45,665 nucleotides of DNA from Ferrovibrio sp. Its GTDB lineage: Bacteria > Pseudomonadota > Alphaproteobacteria > Ferrovibrionales > Ferrovibrionaceae. Below, in pieces: positions 37,303-45,665 of this stretch. The number at the start of each line of letters is the position of its first letter. Within the stretch, counting starts at the first letter, position 1. The notes below the pieces were generated by a model. The model was not told the DNA's origin. It made no database searches and saw nothing but the letters and a program-made list of their open reading frames with translations. Position numbers and translations under genes: made by a program. The stretch lies in NCBI RefSeq assembly GCF_029255545.1, contig NZ_JANLJJ010000047.1, forward strand, positions 1,681 to 47,345, in the 5' to 3' direction.

Positions 37303-38775
37303 TCACTCGACCAGTTTCACCCGTTCGCCCGGCTTGAGCTGCTCGCCTTCGCGCAGACCGTTAAGCACGCGGAACTGCTCCAGCTTCAGGCGGCTGAATG
37401 GCAGGGTCTCGGCGAGTTTCTCCGCCGTGTCGCCCGGCTGCACCTTCACCACCTTCAGGCGCAGCGGCCGCACCGCCTTCGCCTCGGCCTCGGAGAGGAA
37501 TTTCAGCGAGTTGACGCTGCGGATCATGGCCGGCTCGATTTTACTCAACCCCCCGGCCGGCGCGATGATGACGAAGCGCAGGATCGCATCGGTGGGAAAG
37601 CCGACGGCGATGAAGCGGACATCGGCGTTGCCGCCGCTTTTCATCTGGATGCGCGCCGAACCGGTGGCGGCCGGCATGCCATTGACCTTGATCTCCTCGG
37701 CATTCCTCAAACCCAGCTTGGGCACCCAGATGCGGGTGAGATAATCGAGCGCGCTGCGCGATGCCTGCACCTTACGCTTGTCGCCCTCGACATCGAACTG
37801 CAGCTTGCCGCCCGGGCCGCTGGCGATCACCGCATCGCTGGTGTTGGAAATACGCCAGTCCTCGGGCACCGAAAAGCTCAGGCGCAGATCTGGATGGGTG
37901 AAGGTGCTGCCGCGCACCACGCCTTCCTTCGGATCATCGCCATAGATCATGCCGTTGATGCGGTCGAGATAATCGTCGCGGCGATAGACCGGGCTGGCCG
38001 GCTGTTCCTGTGCCGCCGCCATCGCCTCGCGCACGCGCTGTGGCCCGCCGGGATGGGTGGCGAACAGGTCGTTCAGGCGATCGCGGCCGGCCTGGCCGGC
38101 CATCTTGGTCGCCAGGTCGCTGTAGTCGCTCAACGATTGCAGGAAAGCGGCCTGGGCATCGGGCGCATAGCCGACGCGCGCCAGCAGCTTGATGCCGATG
38201 GTGTCGGCCTCCAGCTCGTTTTCGCGGCTGAAGGCGGCCAGATAGGCGCCGCCACCGATCTGGCCAATCTGGCCGATCAGATCGCCTGCGCCGGAGCCAA
38301 GGAAGATCGAGCCAAGGATCGAGGCGCCGGCCACGCCGAGATTGGTGAAGACCGACTTGTCGTAACGCTTTTCCGAATGCTGGGCGATGACATGGCCGAT
38401 CTCGTGGCCCAGCACGCCGGCCGCCTCGGCCTCGTTGTTGGCGATCGCCAGCGTACCGCGCGTGATGTAGACATAGCCGCCCGGCAGGGCGAAGGCATTG
38501 ACCACCGGCGAATTCAGCACGGTGAAGGTGAAGTTGCCGGCCGGCTGGCCCGACTGGCCGGCGATCCGCCCGGCAATACCGGCGACATAGGCGCCGATCT
38601 CCGGATCGTCATAGGGCCCGCCGAATTCCTTCAGGATTTTCGGATGCTCCTGCGCGCCCAGCCGCTTGGCGTCATCGGGCGACATGAAAATCTGCGCCCG
38701 CGCCTGTTCCGGCGCCGCCATGGGCAGCGCGAGGCCGCAGGCCAGCAGCGCGACGACGACAAGATGGCGCAGCAT
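37303..38775 (-). CDS. M48-family periplasmic metalloprotease with LysM-like C-terminus
   Basis: A 490-residue protein with a signal peptide (cleavage after about residue 27, EQARAQ). The zinc site is HEIGH (124-128) with the downstream ExxxD at 187-191 (ENELEAD), as in M48 peptidases. It resembles BepA/YfgC-type proteases in outer-membrane protein quality control, but BepA's TPR tail is replaced by a beta-rich domain and a C-terminal LysM-like part (about 440-489, VQPGDTAEKLAE). Its stop is close to the inverted repeat; the crotonase stop lies 5 bp upstream of its start. Confidence 0.88.
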   Translation of the reverse strand: MLRHLVVVALLACGLALPMAAPEQARAQIFMSPDDAKRLGAQEHPKILKEFGGPYDDPEIGAYVAGIAGRIAGQSGQPAGNFTFTVLNSPVVNAFALPGGYVYITRGTLAIANNEAEAAGVLGHEIGHVIAQHSEKRYDKSVFTNLGVAGASILGSIFLGSGAGDLIGQIGQIGGGAYLAAFSRENELEADTIGIKLLARVGYAPDAQAAFLQSLSDYSDLATKMAGQAGRDRLNDLFATHPGGPQRVREAMAAAQEQPASPVYRRDDYLDRINGMIYGDDPKEGVVRGSTFTHPDLRLSFSVPEDWRISNTSDAVIASGPGGKLQFDVEGDKRKVQASRSALDYLTRIWVPKLGLRNAEEIKVNGMPAATGSARIQMKSGGNADVRFIAVGFPTDAILRFVIIAPAGGLSKIEPAMIRSVNSLKFLSEAEAKAVRPLRLKVVKVQPGDTAEKLAETLPFSRLKLEQFRVLNGLREGEQLKPGERVKLVE

Positions 38776-38779
38776 GGCT

Positions 38780-39604
38780 TCAGCGCCCCTTGAACATGGC
38801 GGCGCGCTTCTCGACGAAGCTGGCGACGCCTTCCTTCACATCCTCGCTGGCCATCAGGCGCTGCTGCGTGGGATGGAAATCGGCCACGGCGGCGGCCGGG
38901 CCGTCCTCCGCGGCAAGGCGGGCGTTGCGCAGCGTGGCGCTGACTGCCAGGGGTCCCTGGGCGGCGATCCTGCGCGCCATGCGCAGCGCCTCATTGAACT
39001 GGCCGCCCGGCTCGGTGACCTCCTGCACGAAACCAAGCCTGAGCGCGGTGGCAACGTCGAATTCGTCGCCGGTGAGCAGGTAGCGCATGGCATTGCCCCA
39101 GCCGGCGCGCTCGACCATGCGGATGGTGGCGCCGCCGGTGGCCATGATGCCGCGCTTGACTTCGAGCTGGCTGAAGCGGCAGTCGCTGGCAGCCACCACG
39201 ATGTCGGCAGCCAGCATCAGCTCGATGCCGATCGTGTAGGTGATGCCCTGCACGGCGGCCACCACCGGCTTGGTGCGGAAGGGCGGCACATTGTTGCAGG
39301 GATCGATCTGGCCCGGCTCGACCAGCAGGTTTCTGTCGCCCATCAGCGGGGCGACCTTGGGCAGGTCAAGGCCGGCGGTGAAATGCGGGCCTTCGGCATA
39401 CAGCACGGCGACGCGCGCCGCCGCATCGGCTTCGAAGGCGGTATAGGCGGCCGCCAGCTCACGCAGCATCTTGGGCGTGAAGCCATTCAGCTTGGCCGGC
39501 CGGTTCAGGCCGATCAGGAAGACCTCGCCATCGCGGCGGGTGAGGATCTCGCCATCGGGATGAGCCTGATACGTCTTCTGCTGATTCTGGGGCGCCGCGC
39601 TCAT
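38780..39604 (-). CDS. Enoyl-CoA hydratase/isomerase family protein
   Basis: A 274-residue crotonase-fold protein. The oxyanion-hole segments are LYAEGPHFTAGLDL and the AVQGITYTIGIELMLAADI helix. The catalytic glutamates of hydratases are not obvious, so it may be an isomerase or another CoA-acting member. The start is the ATG at 39604 with GGAGGA upstream; the frame stays open to 39718 without conservation. Likely cotranscribed with the M48 gene. Confidence 0.85.
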   Translation of the reverse strand: MSAAPQNQQKTYQAHPDGEILTRRDGEVFLIGLNRPAKLNGFTPKMLRELAAAYTAFEADAAARVAVLYAEGPHFTAGLDLPKVAPLMGDRNLLVEPGQIDPCNNVPPFRTKPVVAAVQGITYTIGIELMLAADIVVAASDCRFSQLEVKRGIMATGGATIRMVERAGWGNAMRYLLTGDEFDVATALRLGFVQEVTEPGGQFNEALRMARRIAAQGPLAVSATLRNARLAAEDGPAAAVADFHPTQQRLMASEDVKEGVASFVEKRAAMFKGR

Positions 39605-39738
39605 ATCGTTCCTCCACAACACTTCGAACCGACTTTTCCACAGCGAGGCCGATGCGGGCAAGACGGCCGCCGGCATGACGGGATATAATGCGGCTTCGTG
39701 GCGGCAGCAGGGCGCCAAGGGGTGCCGAGGGGACCGGA

Positions 39739-40392
39739 ATGCCGGATTTCACGCTGGAACGTAAACTGGCCGGGCTGCATGACGGGCCGGTCTGCGGCGT
39801 CGACGAGGCCGGCCGCGGGCCGCTGGCCGGTCCGGTGGTTGCCGCCGCGGTGATTCTCGACCTGCGACGCGGTCGGCGCGGCGTCCTGGCCGGGATCGAC
39901 GATTCCAAGAAACTGAGCGAGGACAGGCGCGCGACGCTGTTCGCCGCGCTGCGCCAGCAGGCGCTGCAGGGCCATGCTGCGATCGGCATCGGTGCCGCCA
40001 GCGTGGCCGAAATCACCCGGCTCAACATCTTCCATGCCACCATGCTGGCGATGTGCCGCGCCGTGACGGCTTTGGGCGTGACGCCGGCGCATGCGCTGAT
40101 CGACGGCAAGCATTGCCCGAAACAGCTCGGCTGCCCTGCCACCGCCGTGGTCGGCGGCGACGGCCTGAGCCTGTCCATCGCCGCCGCCTCCATCGTCGCC
40201 AAGGTGGTGCGCGACCGCGCGATGGAGAAACTGCACCGCCGTTATCCGGCCTATGGCTGGGACCGCAACAAGGGTTACGGCACGGAGGCCCATCAAAGCG
40301 GGCTGAAGCTGGCGGGGATTTCGCCGCACCACCGACTAGGTTTTGCGCCTGTACAGCAGCAGATGACTCTAGATATAGAATTAACCAATTAA
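39739..40392 (+). CDS. rnhB: Ribonuclease HII
   Basis: A 217-residue RNase HII that removes ribonucleotides and RNA primers from [15 protein letters not shown] (catalytic Asp-Glu) is near residue 21, followed by [16 protein letters not shown] and [16 protein letters not shown] precedes the ATG at 39739. Its final codons overlap the AT-rich upstream region of ccrM. Confidence 0.95.
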   Translation: MPDFTLERKLAGLHDGPVCGVDEAGRGPLAGPVVAAAVILDLRRGRRGVLAGIDDSKKLSEDRRATLFAALRQQALQGHAAIGIGAASVAEITRLNIFHATMLAMCRAVTALGVTPAHALIDGKHCPKQLGCPATAVVGGDGLSLSIAAASIVAKVVRDRAMEKLHRRYPAYGWDRNKGYGTEAHQSGLKLAGISPHHRLGFAPVQQQMTLDIELTN

Positions 40393-40406
40393 TAAGCTAA
40401 AGAATC
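40365..40406 (+). promoter_or_regulatory. GANTC sites upstream of ccrM
   Basis: GACTC at 40365-40369 (inside the rnhB 3' end) and GAATC at 40402-40406, 37 bp apart, upstream of the ccrM ATG at 40445. The second lies in an AT-rich 52-bp gap with TTAA repeats at 40381 and 40389. Methylation of GANTC in its own promoter represses ccrM in Caulobacter. Confidence 0.6.
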
Positions 40407-40429
40407 TAATGACTTGCGGGTCGTTTTAG

Positions 40430-41677
<1,248 letters not shown>

Positions 41678-41816
41678 CGAATTGGCCTGACAAGCTGGTC
41701 TGAATGGGGCCACGGCCTGGTTTTCCACAGCAAAGCCGTGCTCTCCACTCATCCGTGCTGGCCTCCGCGCCGACACGGATGCTAACGTCCGCCGGCCTGG
41801 AACGGGGGACCACAGC

Positions 41817-42908
41817 TTGGACGATCAGCCCGGCATTTCGCCGGCCCTGCTGCAACGCCTAATCGACGATGACGAGTCGCTGCTCGACCGGCACGACCCG
41901 AAGGTCGAGGCCTTGCTGATCGAGCGGCTGTACCAGAACAGTTTCGCCACGCGCTATCTGCCGATCCCGATGCTGTTCGGCGCCTTCGTCATGTACAAGG
42001 ATTTCCTGACCTGGTGGCATATCGCCGGGCTGACGCTGCTCTATGCCGCCGGCACTGTCTATCTGGATTACCAGCGCGACCGTTATGCCAATGCGTCGCC
42101 CCTGATCGGCGGCAACGGCGGCGACTGGGGCCTGCGCTTCACTTTCGGCTCGGCCATCACCGGCACCGCCTGGGGCCTGCTCGGCTGGTTCTGCTATCCG
42201 CCCGGCGATTATGCCCTGCAGGCCGTGCTCGGCGTTGCCTGGGCCGGCCTGCTGATCAGCGCGATGAGTACCCGCGCCGTGCATCTGCCCGCCTTCTATG
42301 CCTTCATGATCACGATGTCGGCGCCGCCCTATGCGCGCGCCCTGCTGGAAGCCGAACCAAGCGCCATCTACATGTCGTTCTTCGGCATCATCCTGATCTT
42401 GTCCTTGAGCTTCGTGGCGCAGATGAACAACCGGCGCGAACGCTTTGCCATCGCGCTGCGTTTACGCAATGCCAGGCTGATCAGCGACCTGGACCGCGCC
42501 CGCGCCGTGGCCGAAAGCAGTCATGCCGAGCTCGATCGCGCCTATCGCAGCATGCTGGGCGAATTCACCGCGGCCCAGCGCCTGTCCGGCCATGGCAGCT
42601 GGAGCTGGCAGGCCGAGCCCGAGCGGATCGGCTGGTCGGATGAGTTCTACGGCCTGCTGGGCCTGGCGCCACAATCCTGCCCGGCGGCGCTGGCGGCCTG
42701 GCTGGAGCGCGTGCATCCCGACGACCGCGACATTGTGCGCGGCCATTACCAGCGCCTGCGCGCCGGCGCCGCGCGCGATCAGATCCGCTTCCGCCTGAAT
42801 GACCGCGACCATCCCGATCACGTCCTGCAGGCGCTGGGCGAGAGCGAACGCGACGCGGATGGCCAGGTGATCCGCATTCACGGCATCCTGCAGCCGGCAC
42901 AAGACTAG
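41817..42908 (+). CDS. Membrane PAS-domain protein without an output domain
   Basis: 363 residues from a TTG at 41817 (GGGGGA upstream). Six hydrophobic helices lie at about 47-60, 67-83, 109-126, 134-151, 156-174 and 183-202. A charged coiled-coil region follows (about 205-250), then a PAS_3-like domain (258-360; GSWSWQAEPERIGWSDEFYGLLG...VHPDDRD). The protein stops there, with no GGDEF, EAL, kinase or methyl-accepting domain. The architecture is that of a truncated GGDEF/kinase sensor or an adaptor; no frameshift into an output domain is seen downstream, where a gene on the other strand begins. Confidence 0.78.
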   Translation: MDDQPGISPALLQRLIDDDESLLDRHDPKVEALLIERLYQNSFATRYLPIPMLFGAFVMYKDFLTWWHIAGLTLLYAAGTVYLDYQRDRYANASPLIGGNGGDWGLRFTFGSAITGTAWGLLGWFCYPPGDYALQAVLGVAWAGLLISAMSTRAVHLPAFYAFMITMSAPPYARALLEAEPSAIYMSFFGIILILSLSFVAQMNNRRERFAIALRLRNARLISDLDRARAVAESSHAELDRAYRSMLGEFTAAQRLSGHGSWSWQAEPERIGWSDEFYGLLGLAPQSCPAALAAWLERVHPDDRDIVRGHYQRLRAGAARDQIRFRLNDRDHPDHVLQALGESERDADGQVIRIHGILQPAQD

Positions 42909-42911
42909 CGC

Positions 42912-43355
42912 TCAGTCGAGGGCGAAGACCTTCAGCCGCACGAGGTCGGGCCGGCGCTCGCCAAGGCCGACTGCCAGCTTGTGCACCAGCCATTGCAGAG
43001 CGGGATCGGCAGTTTCGAAGCGCATCGCCGTCCGCATGTAATAGGCAGCGGGGTCGACGGTTTCGCCGGCGGCCAGCCGGGCCATCACCTCGGCCGGACC
43101 GCTGCGCAGGCCGCGGCTCCACACCTCGATCCGTGCGCCGCCACTGGTCTGCAGCATGTAGCGCGCATCCAGATCGGCCAGGCCATCGGGACGCAGCACC
43201 TGCCAGTCGGCGCCGCCGGCCAGCACGCGACCTTCCAGCCGGCCGCTGAAGCGGCCACCGGTGATCGGCACGCAGCGGCGTTCGCCGGTTCCCGCGCGGC
43301 CAGCGCTCTGCGGCGCGGCGACCTCGACATCCAGTTCGAGCAAAGGCGTCAGCAT
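42912..43355 (-). CDS. DUF3237 family protein
   Basis: 147 residues of the DUF3237/UPF0311 family, seen as TPLLELDVEV..., ITGGRFSGRLEGRVLAGGADWQ, DGLADLDARYMLQTSGGARI and AYYMRTAMRFET. Small beta-barrel protein of unknown function. GGAGGAA precedes the ATG. Convergent with the PAS protein. Confidence 0.85.
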   Translation of the reverse strand: MLTPLLELDVEVAAPQSAGRAGTGERRCVPITGGRFSGRLEGRVLAGGADWQVLRPDGLADLDARYMLQTSGGARIEVWSRGLRSGPAEVMARLAAGETVDPAAYYMRTAMRFETADPALQWLVHKLAVGLGERRPDLVRLKVFALD

Positions 43356-43388
43356 GGTTCCTCCCGTGACGGGAGGAGGCTAGGCAAA

Positions 43389-44015
43389 TCAGGCCGACAG
43401 GTCCACCGCCCTGCCAGGCCGCGGCGTGACGGCTGCCCTGAGACCGACGAGCTCACGGTCGGCGGCGGCGAACAGCCGCCCCATCTCGGCGCGCTCTTTC
43501 GTCTGGATATCGGGATTCATGCCGGTCAGCCGCAGCCTGCGCATGATTTTCCTGAAATCCTTGAGCAGCACCGCCGCATCATCCTGCAGCGTGGCAAGGT
43601 CGTTGCCGGTGGCTGACGTCTTGTTCTGTTTGGCGGCGGCTTGTGCGGCATCGACGAGCGGCTGCGGCACGATCCTGGCCGTGACCCCGCCGCCGGCATC
43701 GGCCAGCGCCCGGCTGATGTCGCGGGCGGCATCGCGGATATCCCGGGCCACTCGGCCCGCCATCCTGGCATCGCCCATGGCGGCCGCCGAACCTGCCGCC
43801 AGTTTCAGCCCTTCCAGCCGGATTTTCGCCTGGTCCAGTTTCCACCGGGCCGCCTCCCTGGCGGCGTTCCCCTGGCTGTTTTGCAGCTGCTGCAGAATCT
43901 CGTCGAGCTTGCGCTCGGCTTCGGTTTTCGGGCGCGCCGTCTTCTGGCCGGTCAGCGCGTCGCGCGCGGCCAGCAGGGCCTTGGGGGTGCCATTCCGGGC
44001 AATCTCGGTGACCAT
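43389..44015 (-). CDS. Helical hypothetical protein (208 aa)
   Basis: 208 residues, mostly charged helix with probable coiled coil (TEAERKLDEILQQLQNSQGN and following). The middle is Ala/Gly-rich (AAGSAAAMGDARMAGRVARDI). AGGAGGC lies just before the ATG. No recognised family; no signal peptide. It is upstream of the DUF3237 gene on the same strand, 33 bp apart. Confidence 0.7.
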   Translation of the reverse strand: MVTEIARNGTPKALLAARDALTGQKTARPKTEAERKLDEILQQLQNSQGNAAREAARWKLDQAKIRLEGLKLAAGSAAAMGDARMAGRVARDIRDAARDISRALADAGGGVTARIVPQPLVDAAQAAAKQNKTSATGNDLATLQDDAAVLLKDFRKIMRRLRLTGMNPDIQTKERAEMGRLFAAADRELVGLRAAVTPRPGRAVDLSA

Positions 44016-44100
44016 TCTGGCCTCCTGCCTGTCGCATGGGCGCCACGCCGGCTTCTGCCGCGCGGCCGGGCCATTCTAGACCGCCATGGTTAACCCGCCA

Positions 44101-44137
44101 CAAAAAAAAGACGGCGCATCCGGGTGGATACGCCGTT
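44101..44137 (-). terminator. Rho-independent terminator after the lipoprotein gene
   Basis: On the minus strand ACGGCGTATCC-ACCC-GGATGCGCCGT with one mismatch, then CTTTTTTTT (44102-44110). A strong intrinsic terminator for the gene at 44200-44688. Confidence 0.93.
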
Positions 44138-44199
44138 GAGTCTGGGGGGAAGGGAAAAATACGCAGCTACTCAGGCCCTTGCGGGCGGGAAAACCCGGA

Positions 44200-44688
44200 T
44201 CAGTTCATCACCTTCCAGCTGCCATCGGGCTGGCGGCAGGCGGTGCCATAGCCCTGCTGGCTCTGGCCGCCGACCTGGATGGTCTGCTGGAATTCGCGGC
44301 AATACTCGCCGCTGCGCGTCTGGTAGGCCGGCTGCGGCACTACAGTGCCGGCGTTGCCGCTGTCGGGGTTGCGCCAGGACACCTGGCTGCCCGAGGGGGT
44401 GCTTTCGAAGGCGCGCTGGTTGGCGCGATCCATATAGGTGCGGTCGGCCTTGTCGAGCGACTTGCCGACTTCAGAGCCGAGCAGCGCACCGATCAGGGTG
44501 CCGGCGGCAACGCCGACCAGCTGGCCGGTGCCCTTGCCGAACTGCGCGCCGGCCACGGCGCCGCCGACGCCACCCAGCACGGTGCCGACATTCTGCTTCG
44601 GGCCGCTGTCATTGGCGCAGGCGGCCAGCAGGCCGAGGATGCCCAACGCGGCGACGACAGGGACAAACCGTTTGGAAGAGGCGATCAT
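44200..44688 (-). CDS. Glycine-zipper surface lipoprotein (17-kDa antigen-like)
   Basis: A 162-residue lipoprotein: the signal peptide ends LGLLAAC, with the lipidated Cys at about 24. Residues 35-75 form a glycine zipper ([19 protein letters not shown]...). The C-terminus [24 protein letters not shown] segment (here [19 protein letters not shown]) is typical of the Rickettsia 17-kDa/Lpp0805 family. Outer-membrane localisation expected. Confidence 0.88.
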   Translation of the reverse strand: MIASSKRFVPVVAALGILGLLAACANDSGPKQNVGTVLGGVGGAVAGAQFGKGTGQLVGVAAGTLIGALLGSEVGKSLDKADRTYMDRANQRAFESTPSGSQVSWRNPDSGNAGTVVPQPAYQTRSGEYCREFQQTIQVGGQSQQGYGTACRQPDGSWKVMN

Positions 44689-44771
44689 GGATGTTGGAAC
44701 CCCAAAGACATGCCCATGCCGGGCACGGGATGGAATCTGCGGGCCGATTACGGCCGGATTGCGGCAAGGAT

Positions 44772-44800
44772 TTGGTATTGTTGCGTCACTGCGCTATATC
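44772..44800 (+). promoter_or_regulatory. Promoter candidate for pdxH
   Basis: TTGGTA (44772-44777), 17-bp spacer and TATATC (44795-44800), 55 bp before the pdxH ATG. Confidence 0.5.
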
Positions 44801-44855
44801 TGCGGCGCCTGCGGAATGACTATTTAAGATTGATTATCAAAGGCTTGAACCAGAC

Positions 44856-45440
44856 ATGGATGCTGTAGCCGATCCTTTTGCTCTGTTCGCCGGCTGGCTG
44901 GCCGAGGCGGAGAAGAGCGAACCCAACGACGCCAATGCCATGGCGCTGGCCACGGCCGACACCGATGGCCTGCCCAATGTGCGCATGGTGCTGCTGAAGG
45001 GTTTCGACGACCGCGGCTTTGTCTTCTACACCAACTTCGAAAGCCAGAAGGGCCGCGAGATCCTGGCCAACAAACAGGCCGCCGCCGTGCTGCACTGGAA
45101 AAGCCTGCGCCGCCAGGTGCGGCTGCGCGGACAGGTGAGCGTGGTGAGCGATGCGGAAGCCGATGCCTATTTCGCCTCGCGCCCGCGCGACAGCCGCATC
45201 GGTGCCTGGGCCTCGCAGCAGTCGCGCCCGCTGGAAGGCCGCTTCGCGCTGGAAGCCGCGGTAGCGAAATATGCCGCCAAATACGCCATCGGCGAGGTGC
45301 CGCGCCCATCCTACTGGTCAGGCTTCCGCATCGCGCCGAGTTACCTGGAATTCTGGGCCGACCGCCCCTTCCGCCTGCATGACCGGCTGGTTTACCGCCA
45401 TGCGGGCGACGGCTGGACCACCGAGCGGCTGTTTCCGTGA
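44856..45440 (+). CDS. pdxH: Pyridoxamine 5'-phosphate oxidase
   Basis: A 194-residue FMN flavoprotein that oxidises pyridoxamine or pyridoxine phosphate to PLP. Landmarks: [59 protein letters not shown] and the C-terminal [17 protein letters not shown]. Length is slightly short but within the family. Its TGA overlaps the next GTG start by 3 bp. Confidence 0.96.
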   Translation: MDAVADPFALFAGWLAEAEKSEPNDANAMALATADTDGLPNVRMVLLKGFDDRGFVFYTNFESQKGREILANKQAAAVLHWKSLRRQVRLRGQVSVVSDAEADAYFASRPRDSRIGAWASQQSRPLEGRFALEAAVAKYAAKYAIGEVPRPSYWSGFRIAPSYLEFWADRPFRLHDRLVYRHAGDGWTTERLFP

Positions 45441-45665
45441 GCGGCGTGCAGGCCTACGTTGCCGCCGACCCGGCGCTGAAGGCCCGGCTGATGCGGCGCG
45501 CCACCTACGCCTCGGTAGGGGTAGCCGCGCTGCTGATCGCGGTGAAGGTTGCGGCCTGGCTGGCCACCGACTCGGTGTCGTTGCTGGCCTCGCTGGTCGA
45601 CAGCCTGCTGGATGCGCTGGCCTCGCTGGTCAACCTGCTGGCGGTGCGCCACGCGCTGACGCCCG
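45437..45665 (+). CDS. Cation diffusion facilitator transporter, N-terminal part
   Basis: The frame begins at a GTG overlapping the pdxH stop (GTGA) and runs off the window. The 76 residues contain the first transmembrane helix and [20 protein letters not shown], the metal-binding Ser/Asp segment of FieF/ZitB-type divalent metal exporters, followed by [11 protein letters not shown]. Metal specificity cannot be read from this part. Confidence 0.88.
   Translation, partial: MSGVQAYVAADPALKARLMRRATYASVGVAALLIAVKVAAWLATDSVSLLASLVDSLLDALASLVNLLAVRHALTP

Noticed and set aside
40381..40392. CtrA binding site upstream of ccrM
   Set aside because: TTAA words are separated by 4 bp, not the 7 bp of the full CtrA site.

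Overview
The window comes from a high-GC alphaproteobacterial chromosome. The evidence is an F0 ATP synthase operon carrying both b and b' subunits with no F1 genes beside it, a CcrM-type GANTC methyltransferase, an RpoH-family sigma factor, several PAS_5-type proteins, and an S4 protein / FdxA / CarD block. The gene mix suggests a Rhodospirillales-like lineage, but the genus cannot be fixed from the sequence alone. There is no rRNA, CRISPR array, insertion sequence or obvious prophage. Most of the window is core genome with short accessory patches.

Layout. 1-5339: the 3' part of a giant calcium-binding repeat (RTX-like) secreted protein, followed by a tRNA-Ser(GGA). 5541-8706: a small membrane protein, lepA with a hotdog thioesterase, then a divergent intergenic region with a helically phased T-tract array and a LexA-like motif before a 71-residue ORF. 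8900-9780: an AT-rich island with a truncated DUF262/DUF1524 protein. 9798-13684: tartrate/D-malate dehydrogenase, galE and a degenerate carbamoyltransferase-like protein. 13697-17879: pheT, pheS, rplT, rpmI on the minus strand. 18613-20485: a single-domain DEAD-like protein and a methyltransferase. 20588-23049: the F0 operon atpI-B-E-b'-b. 23315-28690: a minus-strand run coaBC, dut, rrf2, cysK, moeB-like and two PAS_5 proteins.

28820-31032: an SDR oxidoreductase, then a TetR regulator divergent from a 2,4-diacetylphloroglucinol hydrolase (PhlG)-like gene, with a perfect 13-bp inverted repeat between them. 31160-37175: a GCS2-type carboxylate-amine ligase, an S4 protein, fdxA, a CarD regulator with a histone-H1-like tail, a metallophosphatase homologue that has lost its metal ligands, a third PAS_5 protein and an RpoH-family sigma factor. 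37303-45665: an M48 protease, a crotonase, rnhB, ccrM (preceded by two GANTC sites), a membrane PAS sensor with no output domain, DUF3237, a helical protein, a glycine-zipper lipoprotein, pdxH and the start of a cation diffusion facilitator.

The most unusual features are three proteins that keep an enzyme fold but have altered catalytic motifs (carbamoyltransferase-like, DETD helicase domain, phosphatase-like), the TetR/PhlG-like module with its operator, the phased T-tract array, and the long basic tail on CarD.
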